A stretch of DNA of 24,918 nucleotides from a virus, in the IMG/VR virus record IMGVR_UViG_3300025652_000507, positions 1 to 24,918 of that record. One strand, given 5' to 3'. Position 1 is the stretch's first letter. Every line of letters begins with the position of its first letter. Both the position numbers and the translations under genes were made by a program. Below are positions 1 through 5,849 of the stretch, one piece after another. Below the pieces are notes generated by a model that saw only the letters and a list, made by a program, of their open reading frames with translations, did no database searches and had not been told where the DNA came from.

Positions 1-117
1 AATAGCTTCTAGCGTGTACTCCTCAAACTTATCCCATACTTGAGGGTTCTTCTTATGCCATCCCCACCAAGCCTCTTTCCTTTCCTGTAGCTTCTTCTCA
101 AGCTGTTCAATTACCAT
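1..117 (-). CDS. Hypothetical phage protein, C-terminus cut by window edge
   Basis: Only the first 39 residues are in the window; the frame is still open at base 1. The visible part is a charged helix (EQLEKKLQERKEAWWGWHKK) followed by NPQVWDKFEEYTLEAI. The 'NP-x-V-(W/Y)-x-x-F-x-x-x-(T/A)-L-x-A' pattern is, from memory, common in small phage proteins near nuclease genes whose function is not established. The ATG lies inside the upstream gene (11-base overlap), so the two are translationally coupled. It is the most distal gene seen in the leftward recombination operon. Too little is visible to assign a role. Confidence 0.6.
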   Translation of the reverse strand, partial: MVIEQLEKKLQERKEAWWGWHKKNPQVWDKFEEYTLEAI

Positions 118-340
118 TGACATCATCTTCCTCCATTAACTTTTCTAACCACCCTGCCATTTGAAATCCATTTGAATCATTATCAGGGTTTGTGTACACC
201 ACATTCTTTACATCTTTTACCAATGTCTTAGGCAAGTAATACCTATTTGCAATATCAGTTAAAATCTGTAACAACTCTTCTCTGTCTACGCCTTCTGCCC
301 ATTGCTTGACTTCATCGTAATTCACATCATCTTTAACCAT
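107..340 (-). CDS. Hypothetical small protein, 77 aa
   Basis: Not recognised. It is a soluble acidic protein with a predicted helical N-terminal half (YDEVKQWAEGVDREELLQILTDIANRYY) and an acidic end (KLMEEDDVNGN). There are no cysteines and no membrane segment. The ATG at 340 follows a strong GGAGG eight bases upstream that is encoded in the last codons of the RusA-like gene, and the two genes overlap by 8 bases. This packing and the shared strand support a real gene of the recombination operon. Confidence 0.75.
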   Translation of the reverse strand: MVKDDVNYDEVKQWAEGVDREELLQILTDIANRYYLPKTLVKDVKNVVYTNPDNDSNGFQMAGWLEKLMEEDDVNGN

Positions 341-722
341 TCTTATCCTCCTCTATTGTTAGAACACATCTAGGGTTATCTTTATCCACACCCCCAAACC
401 TATACACCACTTTCTTAATCTGCTTGGAACTATCATCCTCAATGATCTCAGCCTTAACCAAAGCATCGCAAGTAAACTTATCTATAATAGAACAAGGGTT
501 ACTCACATCCAATCTTCTCTTGCTTTTGGCATAGTAGACATACTCCAATGAAACAACATCACTAAACTTAGGCAAGTCTTTAATCCTTTCCAACAAATCC
601 TCTGTATAAATTTTCTTAGAAGCAGATAAGATTCTGTAATGAGCATTGCGATAATTGTTTAGGTTCAGAATGAACTTCTTGTTTTTAGAATAGTAGACTT
701 CAAGGGGTAGTATAAGAATCAT
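333..722 (-). CDS. RusA-like Holliday junction resolvase
   Basis: A 129-residue protein of the usual RusA size. RusA-family endonucleases cut Holliday junctions with magnesium bound by conserved aspartates. Here the signature is RRLDVSNPCSIIDKFTCDALVKAEIIEDD (shown in pieces): RLDVSN at 70-75, DK at 81-82, CDAL at 85-88, and EDD at 95-97. D72, D81, D86 and D96/D97 are the likely metal ligands by family pattern. The N-terminus (ILILPLEVYYSKNKKFILNLNNYRNAH) fits the family's first strand and the loop carrying the conserved asparagine. There is no clear Shine-Dalgarno before ATG 722, unlike most neighbours. It sits downstream of an annealing protein, an SSB-like protein and two nucleases, so it probably resolves phage recombination or replication intermediates before packaging. 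Confidence 0.85.
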   Translation of the reverse strand: MILILPLEVYYSKNKKFILNLNNYRNAHYRILSASKKIYTEDLLERIKDLPKFSDVVSLEYVYYAKSKRRLDVSNPCSIIDKFTCDALVKAEIIEDDSSKQIKKVVYRFGGVDKDNPRCVLTIEEDKNG

Positions 723-780
723 GAATGAATTTCTATTGACTGGTAAAATATATTTTTATTGCTGCGATCCTTGGAAGCCG

Positions 781-957
781 TCATTCTATTTCTACAAAAA
801 CCATAAACTGATCTTCATCTATCCTAATAATGGCTACGATGTTCTGATCTTTAAACTTTCTTTCTATACTGGTTAATGTTTTCATCTTAACGAGATGGGT
901 ATCTATTTGATAATCACCATCTGTTGTCTCTAGTATTATTGATTTAAGACTTTTCAT
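781..957 (-). CDS. Hypothetical small protein, 58 aa
   Basis: Not recognised. It begins MKSLKSIILETTDGDYQID and ends VAIIRIDEDQFMVFVEIE; alternating hydrophobic residues suggest a small beta-rich fold. Support for a real gene: the ATG at 957 lies 14 bases inside the preceding gene with GGAG eight bases upstream, the same coupling used throughout this operon. After it comes a 58-base gap (723-780), the largest in this operon, which contains a repeated AT-rich element. Confidence 0.65.
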   Translation of the reverse strand: MKSLKSIILETTDGDYQIDTHLVKMKTLTSIERKFKDQNIVAIIRIDEDQFMVFVEIE

Positions 958-1195
958 TACGCAACTCCATTAGATCATTCCATTTATAAAACTTTTTATT
1001 TATGTCATCCCAAAAATTACCTTTGTGTTTTTCTTCATAGGAAACTTCTATAGAACAAGCAATGTTTTTTTTATCTATGTGATCTTGTACTTGTTGTTTA
1101 ACCTCTTCATCACTAGGTATATGATCAAATTCAAAACAAAAGAAAGGCTGAACAACTACCTTTTTTATTTTTGATTTAGTCTTAAAGTCTTTCAT
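944..1195 (-). CDS. Hypothetical protein, 83 aa
   Basis: Not recognised. It has a very basic start (MKDFKTKSKIKKVVVQ), a central acidic and helical part, and a tail FWDDINKKFYKWNDLMELRNEKS. The ATG at 1195 shares its bases with the stop of the Ref-like nuclease gene (ATGA overlap), and its own end overlaps the next small gene. Size and packing are typical of accessory phage proteins. No catalytic motif is visible. Confidence 0.72.
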   Translation of the reverse strand: MKDFKTKSKIKKVVVQPFFCFEFDHIPSDEEVKQQVQDHIDKKNIACSIEVSYEEKHKGNFWDDINKKFYKWNDLMELRNEKS

Positions 1196-1500
1196 TCGTT
1201 CTCCATAATATTGTTTACTTGATCTAACAATTCTTGTTCTGTTCCATAGGCTGTTTCAAACCTCTTCTTCCAAGGATGCCTACTGATAACAGGCTCGACA
1301 TTCTTGCCACCTCGATGATGGTCAAAGCACAAGGGAAGGACATTAAAATGTGCGTTCTCTTTAGTCTTGCCATGAATATGATGTATCTCTACAGCAGTAT
1401 TATTAAAGCCTTTGTTGAAACAAACGATACAGCCTAGCTGAGAGACTGAATCCATATGTCTCTTCTCTTTAGCGTTTGGGTTTCTTCCTTTTACTGCCAT
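1192..1500 (-). CDS. Ref-like / HNH-fold nuclease
   Basis: A 102-residue protein that resembles the RecA-dependent nuclease Ref of phage P1 and its relatives, which cut DNA at RecA-made D-loops. Seen in the sequence: C24-x-x-C27 (LGCIVC), the central EIHHIHG with H40, H41 and H43, PLCFDHHRGG with C58, H61 and H62, and HPWKKRFETAYGTEQELL at 75-92. The last block is the Ref-family C-terminal signature; the His/Cys set would hold a structural zinc and the beta-beta-alpha active site. An in-frame TTG at 1512 would add four residues (GGGA eight bases before it); ATG 1500 is chosen as the safer start. The 5' end overlaps a small basic gene in another frame. A generic HNH endonuclease is the alternative. 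Confidence 0.82.
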   Translation of the reverse strand: MAVKGRNPNAKEKRHMDSVSQLGCIVCFNKGFNNTAVEIHHIHGKTKENAHFNVLPLCFDHHRGGKNVEPVISRHPWKKRFETAYGTEQELLDQVNNIMENE

Positions 1501-1579
1501 CTTTTTTACCAAATATTTTTTCCCAATTGTCCTGATACTTTGTACCCTTTTCAGGTCTCCTCTTGCTACCCTTCGACAT
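1469..1579 (-). CDS. Small basic SKGSKRRP-type phage protein, 36 aa
   Basis: A very short lysine- and arginine-rich protein: MSKGSKRRPEKGTKYQDNW, then EKIFGKKDGSKRKKPKR. The 'MSKGSKRRP...Y.DNWE.IFGKK' pattern is, from memory, seen in many phage genomes beside recombination genes; its function is unknown and nucleic-acid binding is a guess from its charge. It overlaps the preceding gene by 14 bases and the Ref-like gene by 32 bases, and it ends with TAA. It is easily missed because of its size and overlap. Confidence 0.65.
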   Translation of the reverse strand: MSKGSKRRPEKGTKYQDNWEKIFGKKDGSKRKKPKR

Positions 1580-1694
1580 CTTCATCCCATATAAAACTTA
1601 CAGTAGTCTTACCAAAAGAATCATACTGAATCTTCCATACCTTAAAAGGACAAGCATTAAGCCATGCAAAGAAGTCTCTAGCTTTTTGGTTCAT
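1566..1694 (-). CDS. Hypothetical small protein, 42 aa (paralogue of 9784-9924)
   Basis: Reads MNQKARDFFAWLNACPFKVW, then KIQYDSFGKTTVSFIWDEDVEG. It starts in an ATGA overlap with the upstream gene and its end overlaps the small basic gene by 14 bases. The pattern 'F-A-W-L-x-x-C ... I ... G ... V-x-F ... D-E-(D/E)-x-E' is shared with the 46-residue product of 9784-9924, so the two look like paralogues. Function unknown. Predicted as one helix followed by a beta hairpin. Confidence 0.65.
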   Translation of the reverse strand: MNQKARDFFAWLNACPFKVWKIQYDSFGKTTVSFIWDEDVEG

Positions 1695-2029
1695 GCTCCA
1701 TACCTCTTGCGTTCTTCCCTAGCGTTGACCATCTTAGTCCTCCACTCCTCAAAGCCTACTTCTAAGGCTCTTAGCTGTATCTTAATAGCAGACAAACCAC
1801 CTTTGGCTTCTCCCACTCTTAGTCTAGCGTTATAGAGTTCGTCACTAGACTCTGCCCAAGTTTCTTGAGCAGAGGTAGTTTTCATTCCATCAGCAAGTGC
1901 CTTGAGTTTAAGAACAGCCAACAACTGTTTGACATCAGCTTCATTCTTAAACACCAAGTATTCAGTTTTCTCTATCAGTGGTGCAAGAGTTCTAATTTGA
2001 TGCATCCACGATTCTACTTGCTCATCCAC
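1691..2029 (-). CDS. Conserved phage recombination-module protein, 112 aa
   Basis: An alpha-helical protein, probably two long helices. It matches by eye a widespread phage family of unknown function found among recombination genes, with the pattern 'A.L...TEYL...NE.......L...A...G.KT.SAQE.WA.SS.E......................L.ALE..FE.WRTK'. Visible landmarks are MKTTSAQETWAESSDELYNA in the middle and FEEWRTKMVNAREERKRYG near the end. The start chosen is GTG at 2029, because AGGAGG sits seven bases before it; the in-frame TTG at 2035 is only two bases from that site. It ends in an ATGA overlap with the next gene. Confidence 0.75.
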   Translation of the reverse strand: MDEQVESWMHQIRTLAPLIEKTEYLVFKNEADVKQLLAVLKLKALADGMKTTSAQETWAESSDELYNARLRVGEAKGGLSAIKIQLRALEVGFEEWRTKMVNAREERKRYGA

Positions 2030-2031
2030 TA

Positions 2032-2244
2032 TCAACCCTCCTTGGTAAAGAATTTACCAATCTGATCTTCAACATTGTTTAATGCTTTTCTTCCATGCAT
2101 TTCATTGAATACTCGTCTAGCAATTTGTTCAGAGTATGGTTCTTCTTTATGCACCCTTCTTTCATCAGTGTTCATCCTAAACCATGTGCTGAAATTAGCT
2201 TCGTAAGATTCATCGTCATCGTATGTAAATACTGCTTGTTCCAT
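2032..2244 (-). CDS. Hypothetical protein, 70 aa
   Basis: Not assigned. Begins MEQAVFTYDDDESYEANFST and continues WFRMNTDERRVHKEEPYSEQ, then IARRVFNEMHGRK. The block 'WFRMN..ER.....EPYS......VF..M.GR' looks like a conserved phage motif, but I cannot name a function. It is acidic at the start and basic in the middle. It follows the preceding gene after one base and overlaps the downstream GTG-start gene's ribosome-binding region, so translation is probably coupled. Confidence 0.72.
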   Translation of the reverse strand: MEQAVFTYDDDESYEANFSTWFRMNTDERRVHKEEPYSEQIARRVFNEMHGRKALNNVEDQIGKFFTKEG

Positions 2245-2245
2245 A

Positions 2246-2467
2246 TCAAACCCCCAGTCTGTCTTGGTTAATTTTATCTCGTTCTTCTTGTATCTTGAAA
2301 AACATATAGTCCATCAAAAGGGAATGTGGGGTAGACCCACTTCCCTCTGCGATAGGTTTTAACTGCTCAATCAAATCAGAGTAGTTCTTCATGTATTCAA
2401 AAAATATATACTGGTCAATAGAATTTTCTATGTCCTGTATCTGCTCTTTGTTTTGTAAAATACTCAT
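2246..2467 (-). CDS. Hypothetical helical protein, 73 aa
   Basis: Not recognised. The sequence (SILQNKEQIQDIENSIDQY, then IFFEYMKNYSDLIEQLKPIAEGS) is almost entirely helical. A short SGSTPHS linker leads to a second helix (LLMDYMFFKIQEERDKINQD). It could be a small helical hairpin or protein-binding adaptor. Its ATG immediately follows the stop of the SSB-like gene without its own Shine-Dalgarno, which implies translation by coupling. Confidence 0.7.
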   Translation of the reverse strand: MSILQNKEQIQDIENSIDQYIFFEYMKNYSDLIEQLKPIAEGSGSTPHSLLMDYMFFKIQEERDKINQDRLGV

Positions 2468-2794
2468 TTAGAATGGAATGTCATCATCAGAAATCTCAGG
2501 CTTACTTACAGGTCTAGGCTCTACAGGTCTAGGTTCTGCATCAAAGTCATCAGGTTTCTTCTGTGGCTGTGGAATATCTAATCGACAATACTTGTAGTCA
2601 TTGCCATTCTTAGATTGCCTATCCCATAAAGCAACACGCATCTCAGCTTCTTGCCCACTCTTAACTTTCTCTACCAAAGACTTGAGTAGCTTTTTATCTA
2701 GGACAACCTTGCCTGTCCAATCAGGCTGTTTCTCATTGTCCTTGTAGTTATTAGTGAAGATTGCTCCATCACTCTGCATCCTTTCTTCAGTCAT
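2468..2794 (-). CDS. Putative ssDNA-binding protein (SSB-like, acidic tail)
   Basis: A 108-residue protein with a compact N-terminal domain (about 8-75: DGAIFTNNYKD, PDWTGKVVLD, EMRVALWDRQSKNGNDYKYC, RLDIP), a proline-rich linker (about 76-99) and a tip DDDIPF. SSB proteins end in an acidic tip with a final proline-phenylalanine that recruits partner enzymes, and this tail matches closely. The folded part also resembles small DUF736-type proteins, so the domain identity is less sure than the tail. ATG 2794 has AAGGAGG eight bases upstream and overlaps the end of the annealing-protein gene by 8 bases. Together they would coat and anneal phage single strands. Confidence 0.65.
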   Translation of the reverse strand: MTEERMQSDGAIFTNNYKDNEKQPDWTGKVVLDKKLLKSLVEKVKSGQEAEMRVALWDRQSKNGNDYKYCRLDIPQPQKKPDDFDAEPRPVEPRPVSKPEISDDDIPF

Positions 2795-3494
2795 CTTTTA
2801 CCTCCTTTGGTAAGTTATTTATAAATTCTTGAATCGCAACATCTAAAGTTTCTTTATGCTTTGGAAACTTATCTTTAAGAGTTCCTACTGCTTCGCTGTT
2901 AGTTTTATAGGCATTTACAACTTCATCCCTCGTGGTATAAAGAGCCAAGGTTTCTACAAATCCATGAACAAAAGCATCTGCCCAACCTTTAGACCCCATA
3001 GCATCCTCTTCAACAACCTCTTCCTTTACAGGTTCAGCTTTCTTAGGTGGTGCTTTCTTTTCTTTAGGCTGTTCATCTTTAGCTTCATCAGGCAAAGTTT
3101 CATCAGCCATACCAGTAAAGACTGATATGCCTAATCCAAACATCGCCACACATTTAACCAAGCATCGCATCGCATTATCTGATACTTGCCTAGCATGAGG
3201 ATTGACCACTGGGTTATTCTTATAATCCATGACTGGCAATCTCATCTCTCTTACCAAGTCATCAATCATAATTCTAGTCACAACTTCAGCCGTGCCATCA
3301 GGTAGAGTCTTGTAAGGTACTCCATCGAAATCGACAAACTCATATTGTGCTTGTGGGTACTCCTCACATAGAAGCATCCACATCCTTGACCAACTCAGAT
3401 AAGTTAGTTTCATTTTCTCCTCAGTGTGTTTTGACACATCCACTTTGGATAGTGTTTCCCACACATCTTTATAGGTTAGTTTTTTCTCAGCCAT
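2787..3494 (-). CDS. Sak/DUF1071-type single-strand annealing protein
   Basis: A 235-residue protein of the DUF1071 (Sak, Rad52-like) annealing family, which anneals complementary single strands in phage recombination. Landmarks: TYLSW at 31-35, the strand around QYEFVDFDGVPY, LPVMDYKN at 86-93, DNAMRCLVKCVAMFGLGIS at 106-124 and VFTG at 125-128; these are the family's conserved blocks in order. Residues about 135-165 form a charged, lysine/proline/glutamate-rich linker, followed by a small helical C-terminal domain that may contact the SSB-like partner. ATG 3494 has GAGGAGG nine bases upstream, placed in the end of the preceding gene. The downstream SSB-like gene and the upstream nuclease gene form a classic annealing cassette. 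Confidence 0.85.
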   Translation of the reverse strand: MAEKKLTYKDVWETLSKVDVSKHTEEKMKLTYLSWSRMWMLLCEEYPQAQYEFVDFDGVPYKTLPDGTAEVVTRIMIDDLVREMRLPVMDYKNNPVVNPHARQVSDNAMRCLVKCVAMFGLGISVFTGMADETLPDEAKDEQPKEKKAPPKKAEPVKEEVVEEDAMGSKGWADAFVHGFVETLALYTTRDEVVNAYKTNSEAVGTLKDKFPKHKETLDVAIQEFINNLPKEVKDD

Positions 3495-3495
3495 T

Positions 3496-3945
3496 TTATA
3501 CCTCCTCAGTATTTAATTGTTTGTAAGTCATATTCTTGTACTTGTTAAATAAATCTTTAACAAACTTAGGAACATCTATCTCCTTGAAAGAGTTCATCAT
3601 GATGTCTCTCTCAACTAGGTTCTTAAACAGACCCCAAGAATCCCATACAATACTCAAAGGCATACTGTGTGCATGATAAGGACTTTGAATACCTGTCTGA
3701 TAATGAAATCCTTTTCTATAATTAAACTTCATTACTTTGTCCTGAAGTTTGTTATGCCTAACCCTAGATTCTTCTTCAAGTTCTTTAATCTTCAGGTCTA
3801 ACTCATAAAGACTTTGCCTCTCACTATCAAATAATTGATATTGTTTGGTTTGCTTTAGTGCTTCTAATTTTTTTAAATGGTGTTGTTCCATTAACTTCTT
3901 TACCTCTTTTGAGATAAAGTCTCTTTCTTTAGCTAATAATTTCAT
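3496..3945 (-). CDS. Hypothetical coiled-coil protein, 149 aa
   Basis: Not assigned. Residues 1-75 from ATG 3945 (MKLLAKERDFISKEVKKLME onward) are strongly charged and helical with heptad-like spacing, so a coiled coil is likely. The rest (NYRKGFHYQTGIQSPYHAHS, then WDSWGLFKNLVERDIM) has aromatic and histidine residues and could be a small globular domain. A longer reading frame exists upstream to 3987, but ATG 3945 has GGGAG six bases before it and is chosen. It overlaps the nuclease gene by 17 bases. Lying between a nuclease and an annealing protein, it might be a partner of either. Confidence 0.7.
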   Translation of the reverse strand: MKLLAKERDFISKEVKKLMEQHHLKKLEALKQTKQYQLFDSERQSLYELDLKIKELEEESRVRHNKLQDKVMKFNYRKGFHYQTGIQSPYHAHSMPLSIVWDSWGLFKNLVERDIMMNSFKEIDVPKFVKDLFNKYKNMTYKQLNTEEV

Positions 3946-4831
3946 TTTTCTCCCTTTGAAATTGATCACAAAATTCAGCCACATCACAATAGTCTTTACA
4001 TCGAATACATTCTCCCTTGAGAAATTCTATGTTTAGAATCTTCTTGTCATCGTGACCACCTAAAAACTCATCAGCTAATTCTTGCGTATCCAAAACACGC
4101 AGAGCAGATTTCCTACCCTTTTTCATAACTCGATAAGCATCCTTCCTTCTCCACACTTCCGCATCACTGCACAAAGGCAATGTCTTACTGATTAGATAAT
4201 CAGCTTCTGCATCTTGATGGATTGAAACTCGTTGTTTGATAAACTCTTCTTGTTGTTCTTCACTCCATTTGAGTATAGGAATGACACTGACTGGTGACTT
4301 AGGATAACCATCCCCACTTCTCAGCATTTGGTTTTTGCTCCAGTCTCGATTGATCGTAATTATATTTAACTGGTCAATAGAAATTTCTGGGTAGTTCTGA
4401 CGAAGCAACCAATCGTAGCAATTAAGCTGTTGTTCCCACTCTATCTTCCCATCTTTCATTGCAGACATAACTGACCAAACAGATGTGACTTTGTAATCTT
4501 TAAGAGTGTTAGTGCCTAAAGAGATTGAATCAGTCTGACCACTGATAGTCCAACCATTTACCTTGGCGAACATCCTCTCCTCTGTGATGGTGTCCTCGTT
4601 GCCCTCATTGGCTCTCTCAAGGATAGTGTGAACACTTTGACCTAGTAGCTTCCAAATCTCGTTAGAGACATCCACACTGATCTCAGAGTCATGTTCCTCT
4701 TTAAGTAGTCTAATGCGAGGAGGAGCAAGTAAACCAGTGACCGACATAGTAGAAGCACCTTTAGAGTAGCTATCGTTATGCACCGCCCTGATTATTTCAT
4801 CAGGTATGTTCTGATTGTTAGTGTATTTCAA
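3929..4831 (-). CDS. PD-(D/E)XK nuclease, Cas4/RecB-like, with Cys cluster
   Basis: A 300-residue protein with the RecB/Cas4-type nuclease core. Seen in order: H68 in GQSVHTILE, D101 in SGQTDSI, D112-x-K114 in LKDYK, and the QLNCY motif (Q134, N137, Y139). These match the metal-binding and DNA-binding residues of the family. Four cysteines at 275, 278, 282 and 288 (CIRCKDYC...FC) could hold an iron-sulfur cluster, as in Cas4 and AddB. By family it would be an exonuclease giving single-stranded ends for the downstream annealing protein. The first codon is TTG 4831, with AAGGA seven bases upstream; the alternative is ATG at residue 29 (position 4747). The gene start overlaps the preceding gene by 14 bases. 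Confidence 0.82.
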   Translation of the reverse strand: MKYTNNQNIPDEIIRAVHNDSYSKGASTMSVTGLLAPPRIRLLKEEHDSEISVDVSNEIWKLLGQSVHTILERANEGNEDTITEERMFAKVNGWTISGQTDSISLGTNTLKDYKVTSVWSVMSAMKDGKIEWEQQLNCYDWLLRQNYPEISIDQLNIITINRDWSKNQMLRSGDGYPKSPVSVIPILKWSEEQQEEFIKQRVSIHQDAEADYLISKTLPLCSDAEVWRRKDAYRVMKKGRKSALRVLDTQELADEFLGGHDDKKILNIEFLKGECIRCKDYCDVAEFCDQFQREKNEIIS

Positions 4832-5120
4832 TGTGTATTCCTTTTCCTTTTTTGCTTAGAGATACAACATTGCCAATCTCAGCTTGAGCCTTGAGACCCT
4901 TAATAGATATTCTTCTATCTCCTCTAGCATTGTTAGTTCTATATAGATTGATAACAGTCTCAGTGCCATCAATAAACTTAGCTTCTAGTGTGGCTCTATC
5001 GCCTGACTTCATCTTATTAAAGTCAACGCCATAAGATTTAACAAACTCTCTTACGCTGTTGTTAGCATCTATGATTGCTTTGTCTAACATTGTCTTAGTG
5101 AGTTTGATCTGTGCTTCCAT
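4818..5120 (-). CDS. Hypothetical protein, 100 aa
   Basis: Not recognised. The N-terminal third is helical (TKTMLDKAIIDANNSVREFV). The rest alternates hydrophobic residues as in a small beta-barrel (RATLEAKFIDGTETVINLY, RRISIKGLKAQAEIGNVVSLS, GIHIEIH). A DNA-binding barrel like the EcoRII N-terminal domain is possible but only a guess. ATG 5120 has GGAG nine bases upstream and overlaps the stop of the preceding gene. It lies second in the recombination operon. Confidence 0.7.
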   Translation of the reverse strand: MEAQIKLTKTMLDKAIIDANNSVREFVKSYGVDFNKMKSGDRATLEAKFIDGTETVINLYRTNNARGDRRISIKGLKAQAEIGNVVSLSKKGKGIHIEIH

Positions 5121-5365
5121 TACTTAATTCTCCATATGCCTATGCCATCAGCTAACTGTCTTACAGTAAACTTCTTGTTAGGATTCTTGTAAGTGAATCG
5201 CAACACAAAGTTCCTAATGATTTTTTGTTCTTGGTTTATTTTGGTTTTAGGTAGTGGTACAACGATACTGTCATCTACCTTTAAATCTTCTAAAGGTAAG
5301 TCGTACTTTCTTGGTTTACCTTTTGATCTAGGTAGTGGTATACCTTTCTTAATTTCAAACTCCAT
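5120..5365 (-). CDS. DUF7303-like phage protein, 81 aa; first gene of left operon
   Basis: Begins MEFEIKKGIPLPRSKGKPRK and ends TVRQLADGIGIWRIK. The layout 'EFEI..GIPLP......K..LP...L.V.DS..VP' followed by 'R.........F.........DG.GIWRI' is a small phage family (DUF7303 as I recall it) of unknown role, often near DNA-metabolism genes. It is basic. ATG 5365 has GAGGAAAG five bases upstream, and the sigma70-type promoter at 5396-5423 lies just in front, so this is the first gene of the leftward recombination operon. Confidence 0.75.
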   Translation of the reverse strand: MEFEIKKGIPLPRSKGKPRKYDLPLEDLKVDDSIVVPLPKTKINQEQKIIRNFVLRFTYKNPNKKFTVRQLADGIGIWRIK

Positions 5366-5395
5366 ATGCTTTCCTCAATAGATGGTTATGAATAA

Positions 5396-5423
5396 ATTAT
5401 ATAGACTAATTGAATTTTATCAA
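5396..5423 (-). promoter_or_regulatory. Sigma70-type promoter for the left operon
   Basis: Read on the minus strand: TTGATA (5423-5418), 16 bases, then a perfect TATAAT (5401-5396). Transcription would start near 5389 and give a leader of about 24 bases before ATG 5365. It lies in the 131-base gap between divergent genes. I see no equally good promoter for the rightward gene here; TTGATT-17-TAATAT (5463-5491) is possible but would give an almost leaderless mRNA. Confidence 0.75.
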
Positions 5424-5496
5424 GAGAGATGATGTTAATTTGTTTATAAGCAGATGAACCCTTGATTAGTATGGTGGAATGAATTAATATTTGGGA

Positions 5497-5769
5497 ATGG
5501 ATTTAAACGCTGAAACAAAACTTGATCTCTTGGTTATTAAACAAGCTGTTCGAGATTGTGGAAGCAAGGACATTGATATTTCAAGTAAGGCACTCTCTTA
5601 TTTTATATCAGATGACTTTAAAAAACTAGCAAAACGCAATCATATCGATGCAGATATGGTTAGAGGTGCAGTTGGAAGTTTAAGTGCTTACCCACTACTA
5701 TCAAGAAAGAAGTTAGCTAATGATATGGCTAAAGAGATTGATGCTGTGTGGGTTAAGAAGATTACTTAG
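5497..5769 (+). CDS. Hypothetical small protein, possible regulator, 90 aa
   Basis: Not assigned. Starts MDLNAETKLDLLVIKQAVRD and contains ALSYFISDDFKKLAKRNHID at about 31-50, then ADMVRGAV. 'A..YF.SDDF..L.....ID...VR.A' resembles a short helical phage motif found in small DNA-associated or regulatory proteins; this is a weak similarity. ATG 5497 is preferred over the in-frame TTG at 5491. A GGTGGA lies about 17 bases upstream, farther than ideal. It is the first gene of the rightward replication unit, 80 bases before the primase-helicase. Confidence 0.65.
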   Translation: MDLNAETKLDLLVIKQAVRDCGSKDIDISSKALSYFISDDFKKLAKRNHIDADMVRGAVGSLSAYPLLSRKKLANDMAKEIDAVWVKKIT

Positions 5770-5818
5770 TAGGTATATATACCTAGTAAGTATTTTAATA
5801 AGTAACTACTAAAAGTAG
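5770..5818 (+). promoter_or_regulatory. Palindrome and repeat motifs upstream of primase-helicase
   Basis: A perfect 16-base palindrome, TAGGTATATATACCTA (5770-5785), is followed by TTAATAAGTAA (5795-5805) and a small hairpin (CTACT/AGTAG around AAA, 5806-5818). Close copies of the first two motifs recur before TerS (15800-15823) and before the membrane-protein/TerL unit (16759-16770, 16803-16813, 16834-16849). This suggests a shared regulator site or promoter for rightward genes; the binding factor is unknown. Confidence 0.5.
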
Positions 5819-5849
5819 TAAGTATAAAAAGAAATGTAAGGGAGGTCTT

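Noticed and set aside
2468-2500. CTGATGA on the minus strand near the end of the SSB-like gene, as another hammerhead core
   Set aside because: It encodes the acidic tail, has no following stem II and no GAAA at the right distance.
5766-5830. Terminator between 5497-5769 and the primase-helicase
   Set aside because: The hairpin CTACT/AGTAG is short and lacks a T-run on the plus strand; the motifs look like regulatory sites instead.
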